Below are positions 6,724-11,445 of a stretch of DNA of 11,445 nucleotides, in pieces. The DNA lies in the NCBI GenBank assembly GCA_016839905.1, contig JAEOTJ010000491.1, forward strand, positions 1 through 11,445, given 5' to 3'. Each line of letters opens with the position of its first letter. The stretch's first letter is position 1. The stretch is from Promethearchaeota archaeon (GTDB lineage: Archaea > Asgardarchaeota > Lokiarchaeia > Sigynarchaeales > SOKP01). Made by a program: the position numbers and the translations under genes. The notes beneath the pieces were generated by a model that saw only the letters and a list, made by a program, of their open reading frames with translations, searched no databases and was not told where the DNA came from.

Positions 6724-6774
6724 CTTAATAATAAATAATAAAAAATATAAAATACATATTATAATAATTAAGTT
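6722..6774. repeat. 8-bp inverted repeat flanking the radical SAM / Cdc6 gap
   Basis: AACTTAAT (6722-6729, starting in the stop codon) and ATTAAGTT (6767-6774) are perfect inverted copies 37 bp apart. They bracket a nearly pure A/T spacer. The pair may be chance in this composition, or it may help form a 3' structure for the upstream transcript. Confidence 0.25.
6757..6766 (+). promoter_or_regulatory. TATA-like box for Orc1/Cdc6
   Basis: TATTATAATA is centred 27 nt upstream of the ATG at 6789, which predicts a start site at or next to the A of the ATG and hence a leaderless mRNA. The absence of any Shine-Dalgarno in front of this gene agrees. Confidence 0.4.
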
Positions 6775-6788
6775 TTAAAATCATTCCC

Positions 6789-7985
6789 ATGAGCGACGAG
6801 GATAAATTTAGAGCACAATTCGTAAAAAAATCTATTTTTAAGCAAGCAAGTTCTCTTGATTTAAGTTATGTTCCTCCTAAAGTATTATGTCGAGATGATA
6901 TAATAAATACTTTAATCTTTAACTTTAGGAGAATATTAGATGAGAAAGAACAGCCCTCAATTAATTGTTTATTATTAGGAAAAGGAGGTATAGGAAAAAC
7001 TTGTACAGCAAAATATTTTGGAAAGAATTTTAAGGCCGTAGCAATTGATAAGGAAGTCAATGTCTTTTTAGAATATTATAATTGTATTAATTTTAGATCA
7101 AAATCTAAGATCATACGAGAATTATTAGCTAAATACACGCACGGCTCAGGACGTGGATATTCTGATGATGAGGCATTAAAGCTAATTTTAACTAAATTAA
7201 ATAGAGAAAATGGCTATATGTTGCTAATAATTGATGAAATTCACCTTTTAAAACCGGATGATGTATTAGCATTTCTGGACATCGCAGAAACTTTTGGTCA
7301 TCATAATGCAAAACTCTCATTAATATTAATTTCAAGGATTAATGATTGGATGAAAATTGAAAATGAGAGAATTCTTAGCAGATTAAACGAAAAAATTAAA
7401 TTAAAACCTTATAACTTTGAAGACGCAATGGAGATTTTAGAATATAGGTGCGAGCTAGCCTTTAAAGAAAATGTTATTTCAGAAGATATTTTATCAATGA
7501 TTAGTGAAATAGTAGTTCAACATAATAACATGCGTCATGGTATTGAAATTTTAAGAAAAAGCGGGCTATATGCAGATAAAGAAGGTTTAGAGTCAGTATC
7601 TGCAGATATTATACGTGAAGCTTCAAATGAAGTATATTCTACATTTAGAGGGGATCTTATTGATCAATTAAATGATCAAGAACTCTTAGCTCTTTATGGA
7701 GTCGTGAGATCTTTAATAAACAAAGATGAACCTTATACATTAGTTGAAGATGCTTTTGAGGAATATCAAGCAATATGTGAAACCTTTAATAAAGAACAGC
7801 ACGTTAAGATGAGTTTTAGAAAATATATTCGACAATTAAATCAACTTAAAATTGTTGCCTCAAAAACTGTAAGAATAGAGGAATCTCAGAGAGGACGACA
7901 TTTGGAAATTACTTTATTAGATATCCCCGCAATAAAACTTGAAGAACTCTTGATGAGTCTTTTTGATAAAAAATTTTCTAGTTAA
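6789..7985 (+). CDS. cdc6: Orc1/Cdc6-family AAA+ replication initiator ATPase
   Basis: Orc1/Cdc6 proteins bind origin repeats and load the MCM helicase. At 398 aa this one has the normal archaeal length. The N-terminal segment LSYVPPKVLCRDD (25-37) matches the typical entry to the family. Walker A is GKGGIGKT (64-71), with Ile where Thr is usual; Walker B is LLIIDEIHLL (145-154, D149/E150); sensor 1 lies in LILISRIN (178-185). ERILSRLNEKIKLKPYNFED (193-212) resembles the conserved Cdc6 arginine-finger region. NMRHGIEILRKSG (247-259) is sensor 2. A C-terminal winged helix (about 290-380) ends with a wing-like QRGRHLEITL (367-376). The ATG lacks a Shine-Dalgarno and sits 27 nt below a TATA-like element. 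Orientation matches XerA and the radical SAM gene, with a 65-nt gap. A paralogous AAA+ regulator not active at origins is the main alternative. Confidence 0.85.
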   Translation: MSDEDKFRAQFVKKSIFKQASSLDLSYVPPKVLCRDDIINTLIFNFRRILDEKEQPSINCLLLGKGGIGKTCTAKYFGKNFKAVAIDKEVNVFLEYYNCINFRSKSKIIRELLAKYTHGSGRGYSDDEALKLILTKLNRENGYMLLIIDEIHLLKPDDVLAFLDIAETFGHHNAKLSLILISRINDWMKIENERILSRLNEKIKLKPYNFEDAMEILEYRCELAFKENVISEDILSMISEIVVQHNNMRHGIEILRKSGLYADKEGLESVSADIIREASNEVYSTFRGDLIDQLNDQELLALYGVVRSLINKDEPYTLVEDAFEEYQAICETFNKEQHVKMSFRKYIRQLNQLKIVASKTVRIEESQRGRHLEITLLDIPAIKLEELLMSLFDKKFSS

Positions 7986-8027
7986 TTTCTTTCTTAAATC
8001 ATTTATATAATTAATTTAATAAGCTAA

Positions 8028-8039
8028 AATCTATAGATT
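8028..8039. repeat. 12-bp palindrome between convergent genes
   Basis: AATCTATAGATT is a perfect palindrome in the 71-bp, very AT-rich spacer between the Cdc6 stop and the stop of the minus-strand zinc-ribbon gene. It is not in a promoter position for either gene. It could be a shared 3'-end element or chance. Confidence 0.25.
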
Positions 8040-8056
8040 GTTTTATTATAATTATA

Positions 8057-8257
8057 TTATAAAGCTCTTTTATCTTCTTTAGACTTGCTATACCATTCTA
8101 GCCATTCTTTTCTTCGACTTTTTTTTTGTGTTAGGTCATCATCATCTTGTCTATTTTCTTCTCTAATTTTTTTCCAATACATATCAAGTTCATGTCTTGT
8201 TAAAGAAAGTCCACAAGAATTACAAACCATTTGTTTAATATATGAATTAAAAGTCAT
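8057..8257 (-). CDS. Small zinc-ribbon protein, 66 aa from ATG; 5' part out of frame
   Basis: The product has a CNSC knuckle (C12, C15) in VCNSCGLSLTRHELD, then an amphipathic, highly charged tail (YWKKIREENRQDDDD, KKSRRKEWLEW). It is probably a small cytosolic nucleic-acid- or protein-binding factor. The ATG at 8257 has GGAGG 4 nt upstream. That same stretch also reads in frame as YTRLDCGGK directly before the Met, which would supply the missing first half of a zinc ribbon, and the frame stays open up to 8323 without a start codon. An ATG at 8318 in another frame encodes MARCPESDRIF and meets this frame at an A7 run (8284-8290; T7 on the coding strand). A 66-aa protein starting at 8257 is possible, but a longer protein interrupted by a +1 frameshift, or a recent pseudogene, is just as likely. 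Confidence 0.6.
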   Translation of the reverse strand: MTFNSYIKQMVCNSCGLSLTRHELDMYWKKIREENRQDDDDLTQKKSRRKEWLEWYSKSKEDKRAL

Positions 8258-8318
8258 TTTTCCTCCGCAATCCAGGCGCGTATAAAAAAATACGGTCGCT
8301 TTCTGGGCATCGGGCCAT
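8258..8318 (-). pseudogene. Out-of-frame 5' extension of the zinc-ribbon gene
   Basis: On the minus strand the ATG at 8318 (GAGG 11 nt upstream) reads MARCPESDRIFLYAPGLRRK and stops shortly after. One nucleotide forward, the downstream frame reads TRLDCGGKM and continues into the 66-aa protein. Joined at the T7 run, the product would be one protein with C4, the LDC cysteine and the CNSC pair as four possible metal ligands. This 60-bp patch is far more G+C-rich than its spacer, as expected of coding DNA. A sequencing or assembly indel in the homopolymer, a true mutation or programmed slippage could each explain it. Confidence 0.45.
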
Positions 8319-8375
8319 TTTTTTTATTTCCTCATAAACTCTTTAGAAAACTACATGTTATCTTTTTTTTATTAC

Positions 8376-8397
8376 TGTTAAAATAATTATATTAACA
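8376..8397. promoter_or_regulatory. Inverted repeat upstream of the DUF362 gene
   Basis: TGTTAA (8376-8381) and TTAACA (8392-8397) are inverted copies with a 10-bp AT spacer, giving a 22-bp element typical in size of a helix-turn-helix dimer site. It lies 74-95 bp upstream of the DUF362 ATG. The rest of 8319-8470 is AT-rich with no gene seen. Confidence 0.25.
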
Positions 8398-8470
8398 ATA
8401 ATTCCATATTATAATAATTTTATTACAGATAAAATAATTTGAATAGGCTTTACTAAAGGAATGAACTTAT

Positions 8471-9706
8471 ATGAAATCAGATGTATATTTTTTTACCGCA
8501 AGAACGCATTCACATGAGGAGAGCATGTCTAAAGTAAAAGGACCCTTAGCCTTAAAAAAGATTGGAATCGAAGATAAAATTCAAGAAAATGATAAAGTTG
8601 TTATAAAAACTCATTTTGGAGCACTTGAGAATGTAAGATATATTCGACCCTCATATATTCGCTTTTTATGTGATTATATTAAAAGTTTAGGATGTATCCC
8701 CTATGTTGCCGAGTCATGCGGATGGGGTGCTCCAGAAAGCTTTTCTGGCGCCCATACTGAATATAGTGGACGTGCAAATGAAGAAGAATATTTAGATGTT
8801 GCTTTAAAACATGGATATACAGAAGAAACAATGGGTGCTAAAATAATAATGCTAGATGGCCCTGATGGAATTGATTATGAAGTTCAAGAAACTAATGGAA
8901 AAATTTTTAATGAAATTTTAGTTGCAGGGCGTTTAAGAGAATTTAATCATTTAATCCTTGCGACTCATTTTAAGGGTCATTATGGAGCGGGATTTGGAGG
9001 GGCAATAAAGAATTTAGGTATAGGATGCGTATCAAAAGGAGGGAAAGCGGAAGCGCATTTAGGAAAAGGAATCGATTATGAGTTTGATAAATGCGTGCCA
9101 GAATGCAATGAATGCATAAAATTATGTCCAACTAAAGCTTTAACTAAAGATAAAAACAATAAATTGACTAAAGATAATGATAAATGTAGATACTGCTACA
9201 TGTGTCCATCTGCATGTAAAAATAAAGTCATCCATCTTAGAAATTCAACTACAGAGGGATTCATTACACAGATGATTGACAATGCTAAGGGAGTTGTTGA
9301 TTATTATGGGAAAGATCGCATTTTCTATATTAATTATGCAATCGATATAACTTGGCAATGTGATTGTTGCGGGGGTACGGATATACCGATAATACCAGAT
9401 ATTGGTATTTTATCCTCTCGGAACCCAGTAGCTCTAGATCAAGCATGCATTGATCTCACTCATTTATCCCATATGAGCCCTCATTCCATTTTAAGTGAAG
9501 TTGAAAACTTGCCTTTAAAAGATGGAAAATGTGATTGGTTTTCTTATTTACCGAGATTTGACTCTGAAAATAAGATTGATTTAAATCGCGAAGGGATTAT
9601 CTCAAAAAACTGGGAATTAGAATTAAAATTAGCAGAAGAAATAGGATTAGGGTCTCGTAATTATAATCTAATAGAAACAATCATAGAGAAGAAAAAAAAT
9701 TATTAA
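8471..9706 (+). CDS. DUF362 family protein with two [4Fe-4S] ferredoxin motifs
   Basis: It is a 411-aa cytosolic iron-sulfur protein of the DUF362 family, whose biochemical role is not established. The DUF362 domain forms the N-terminal half (VVIKTHFGALENVRYIRPSY, 43-62; THFKGHYGAGFGGAIKNLGI, 165-184) and resumes after residue 255 (SSRNPVALDQACIDLT, 315-330). A bacterial-type ferredoxin insert carries C208-x3-C212-x2-C215-x3-C219-P and C239-x2-C242-x2-C245-x3-C249, enough for two [4Fe-4S] clusters. A further cysteine group, CDCC (297-300), follows and could bind metal. AAAGGA lies about 10 nt before the ATG at 8471. The ATG at 8461 is in another frame. The gene converges on the 4-hydroxybutyryl-CoA dehydratase gene with only 5 bp between the stops, so their transcripts must overlap. 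An electron-transfer role is inferred. Confidence 0.87.
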   Translation: MKSDVYFFTARTHSHEESMSKVKGPLALKKIGIEDKIQENDKVVIKTHFGALENVRYIRPSYIRFLCDYIKSLGCIPYVAESCGWGAPESFSGAHTEYSGRANEEEYLDVALKHGYTEETMGAKIIMLDGPDGIDYEVQETNGKIFNEILVAGRLREFNHLILATHFKGHYGAGFGGAIKNLGIGCVSKGGKAEAHLGKGIDYEFDKCVPECNECIKLCPTKALTKDKNNKLTKDNDKCRYCYMCPSACKNKVIHLRNSTTEGFITQMIDNAKGVVDYYGKDRIFYINYAIDITWQCDCCGGTDIPIIPDIGILSSRNPVALDQACIDLTHLSHMSPHSILSEVENLPLKDGKCDWFSYLPRFDSENKIDLNREGIISKNWELELKLAEEIGLGSRNYNLIETIIEKKKNY

Positions 9707-9711
9707 TTCTA

Positions 9712-11160
9712 TTATGAATCAATATCAAGGATTTTTTTAACCAACTTCTTTTTTTCTTCTAAGTTTGCTTGCCTATTAATCATTATTCTTTGAGCTTGGG
9801 GAGATCCAGCACCATGTAATGATTCGCCTTTAAAACTAACGCCTGTTTGACCGTACGTGAAGGTTTCTATGAATCTTAGAATTTTAAACCTATCTTCTAC
9901 TGCTAATCCATCACAGGTCGCAAGATACTTCTTTAGAAGAGGACCGACTTCTTTACATTCAAAATCCGCAGCAGAAGGTAAAGTCATAATTATTCCTCCT
10001 GCAATATCTTCCGCTAATCTCGCCATATCATAAGGAAAGCGAGTTACATTTTGTTTACAGACATTTGCTAAGAGCATATTTTCCTCATAATTTCCTGCTT
10101 CTCTTTGAATACCTAAAGCACTACAAGCAATTCCACATGCATACAATGTTTCATTTAAATGAACCATCTCAACTAATTTATCTTTTATATGGGAGGCATT
10201 CTGTACACCATTATATTGGGCAGCTAAGGCAGCCCCCCCTATCAAGGTATCTCCTACTCCGGATTTGCAACCACCATAGCTCTGTCTATGAAAGCCAGCG
10301 AATCTGTTGACAATTTCTCCCGAAAATTCAATCTCTCCTTTCATAAAAATTCTTTCATTAGGAATAAAAACATCTTCAAAAATAGCAAATACTTCATGCA
10401 TTCCATATTTTTGATTTCCCACATCTATTTTTATATCTTCAATTTTTCGAGTATCGCATGACTGGCGCCCATAAATTAGGGTTATACCTTTATCATCTTT
10501 ATCTAATCCAAAACAAACGGCATATTCTTCTTCTCCAGGTCTCATATTTAAAGTTGGCATGACTAATACTCTATGAGAATTAAGGAATCCTGTTTGATGG
10601 ATTTTAGCACCTCTTACGATTATTCCTTCATCACTCTCATCTACAATATGGAGAAATAAATCAGAATCTGATTGGTCTTTTGGTCGCTTGGATCTATCCC
10701 CTTTTGGGTCCGTCATTGCGCCGTCAACGGTAAGATCTTGCTGTTGAACTTCAATCCAATAATTCTTAAAACGTTCATGATAATTAGTGTCATATTTTTT
10801 ATCAATTTCAAAAGTAACACTGTACATCGCATTAGCAGCATCCCATCCCGGACATCTTGCAAAACATGAACCTGTATGATTACCCATTAATCGCTGCATC
10901 TGGACTTTTTTAATTAAATCCTCGGTCGATTGATGGATGTGACAAAATCTATTTATCGTATCACCCGTCATATGAGAAGTTGCTAGCATTAAGTCTTTAT
11001 ATTCAGGAATTTGGGCAAGTTCATACGACTTTTTAGTTGAATTAATAGTTGGAATAATGATTGGATGATTCCAAAATTCTTTGATTTTCTCGCCAAACAT
11101 GTATAGATTGATATCTTTTTTTATACTTTCTAAATATTCTTCAGGAGTTTTTAAAGTCAT
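9712..11160 (-). CDS. abfD: 4-hydroxybutyryl-CoA dehydratase / vinylacetyl-CoA delta-isomerase
   Basis: It dehydrates 4-hydroxybutyryl-CoA to crotonyl-CoA by a ketyl-radical mechanism using FAD and an unusual [4Fe-4S] cluster, and also isomerises vinylacetyl-CoA; the family is cytosolic and tetrameric. The 482 residues match the usual length. The cluster ligands known from the Clostridium enzyme (C99, C103, H292, C299) appear here as C99 and C103 in GSCFARCPGWD and H291 and C298 in FHRQSYGGCKSG. Y295, K299, E256 and T190 also align with residues reported important there. The rest shows the acyl-CoA-dehydrogenase-like fold. The ATG at 11160 is preceded by GTGA 9 nt upstream and a TATA-like box about 33 nt upstream. 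The dehydratase feeds either 4-aminobutyrate/succinate fermentation or a 4-hydroxybutyrate carbon-fixation cycle; no other pathway gene is in view, so the pathway stays open. Confidence 0.94.
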   Translation of the reverse strand: MTLKTPEEYLESIKKDINLYMFGEKIKEFWNHPIIIPTINSTKKSYELAQIPEYKDLMLATSHMTGDTINRFCHIHQSTEDLIKKVQMQRLMGNHTGSCFARCPGWDAANAMYSVTFEIDKKYDTNYHERFKNYWIEVQQQDLTVDGAMTDPKGDRSKRPKDQSDSDLFLHIVDESDEGIIVRGAKIHQTGFLNSHRVLVMPTLNMRPGEEEYAVCFGLDKDDKGITLIYGRQSCDTRKIEDIKIDVGNQKYGMHEVFAIFEDVFIPNERIFMKGEIEFSGEIVNRFAGFHRQSYGGCKSGVGDTLIGGAALAAQYNGVQNASHIKDKLVEMVHLNETLYACGIACSALGIQREAGNYEENMLLANVCKQNVTRFPYDMARLAEDIAGGIIMTLPSAADFECKEVGPLLKKYLATCDGLAVEDRFKILRFIETFTYGQTGVSFKGESLHGAGSPQAQRIMINRQANLEEKKKLVKKILDIDS

Positions 11161-11185
11161 TTTAAAATTTCACTTTTTTTTAAAA

Positions 11186-11200
11186 ATTTAATATATTATA
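11186..11200 (-). promoter_or_regulatory. TATA-like box for 4-hydroxybutyryl-CoA dehydratase
   Basis: On the minus strand the sequence reads TATAATATATTAAAT, centred about 33 nt upstream of the ATG at 11160, which suits archaeal TBP binding and a leader of under 10 nt to about 12 nt. It was inferred from position and composition only. Confidence 0.35.
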
Positions 11201-11281
11201 CTTAATTTAACTTCTAATATAAATTAAATATGACTTTTATATAAAATAAATGTTAAATTAAAAGCATTATCAAGTAAATAA

Positions 11282-11445
11282 CTAACTTTTAATAAAAGAT
11301 GACTCTTCTCGTGATGTGGATTTTTTTTCAAACTTAGTTTTAATATTAGAAATCCTATTTCTTTCAATTTTGGTTATTCTATTTTCTAAAAACGTTATTG
11401 TTTCAATAATATTATTGATTTTTGTGTTCATCTTTTTTACTACAT
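11282..11445 (-). CDS. Partial or small coiled-coil hypothetical protein
   Basis: An open frame enters from the right edge and ends with TAG at 11282-11284. An internal ATG at 11431 would give a 49-aa protein, but the frame is still open to the window edge, so the true start may lie outside. The visible part, IIETITFLENRITKIERNRI, has hydrophobic residues at heptad-like spacing and then a Lys/Ser-rich tail, suggesting a short coiled coil at a C-terminus. I do not recognise a family. It points in the same direction as the dehydratase, about 120 bp upstream of it. Confidence 0.35.
   Translation of the reverse strand, partial: VVKKMNTKINNIIETITFLENRITKIERNRISNIKTKFEKKSTSREESSFIKS

Noticed and set aside
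8085..8285. Plus-strand ORF opposite the zinc-ribbon gene
   Set aside because: It is a Ser/Phe-rich mirror of the minus-strand coding sequence without any domain, and the minus strand has the cysteine knuckle and Shine-Dalgarno.
8265..8318. G+C-rich patch considered as a tRNA or other structured RNA
   Set aside because: No cloverleaf or T-loop sequence can be formed. The patch is better explained as coding DNA for the N-terminal half of the zinc-ribbon protein.

Overview
The window is about 70% A+T. It looks archaeal: it encodes an Orc1/Cdc6-type initiator ATPase, a XerA-type tyrosine recombinase, a GT-C (GT87-like) membrane glycosyltransferase and a DUF362 iron-sulfur protein. TATA-like boxes lie about 25-45 nt upstream of several starts, and 5' leaders are very short. 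The mix of a FATP-type acyl-CoA ligase, 4-hydroxybutyryl-CoA dehydratase, a divergent thioredoxin-reductase-like flavoprotein and a small zinc-ribbon protein suggests an anaerobic Asgard (Lokiarchaeia-like) lineage. That placement is inference, because no rRNA or ribosomal protein gene is present. I see no tRNA, rRNA, CRISPR array or insertion sequence.

Layout. Positions 1-424 hold repeat-rich AT DNA and a possible 50-residue minus-strand ORF. Two minus-strand genes follow: the FATP-type acyl-CoA synthetase (425-2203) and a short GT87-like membrane protein (2394-3380). The 310-bp divergent spacer 3381-3690 carries palindromes, a T13 tract and one copy of a motif that recurs near position 110. 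Four plus-strand genes then run head to tail with 52-65 nt gaps: thioredoxin-reductase-like (3691-4614), XerA (4671-5594), radical SAM/SPASM (5647-6723) and Orc1/Cdc6 (6789-7985). At least the last three have their own TATA-like element, so they may be separately initiated. A small zinc-ribbon gene on the minus strand (8057-8257) appears to have its 5' part in another frame across an A7/T7 run. The DUF362 ferredoxin-like gene (8471-9706) converges, with a 5-bp gap, on 4-hydroxybutyryl-CoA dehydratase (9712-11160). A partial coiled-coil ORF reaches the right edge.

How the genes may work together. The acyl-CoA ligase and 4-hydroxybutyryl-CoA dehydratase point to anaerobic CoA-thioester metabolism, namely fatty-acid activation and 4-hydroxybutyrate to crotonyl-CoA. 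The thioredoxin-reductase-like protein lacks the usual NADPH-binding signatures, and DUF362 and the radical SAM protein are iron-sulfur proteins, which fits a low-potential redox economy. XerA and Orc1/Cdc6 belong to chromosome or replicon maintenance; whether an origin or dif site is nearby cannot be settled from this window alone. I did not find a clearly new multi-gene system. The strongest items for a second look are the frame-split zinc-ribbon gene, the NADPH-site-less reductase and the pair of matching intergenic motifs.
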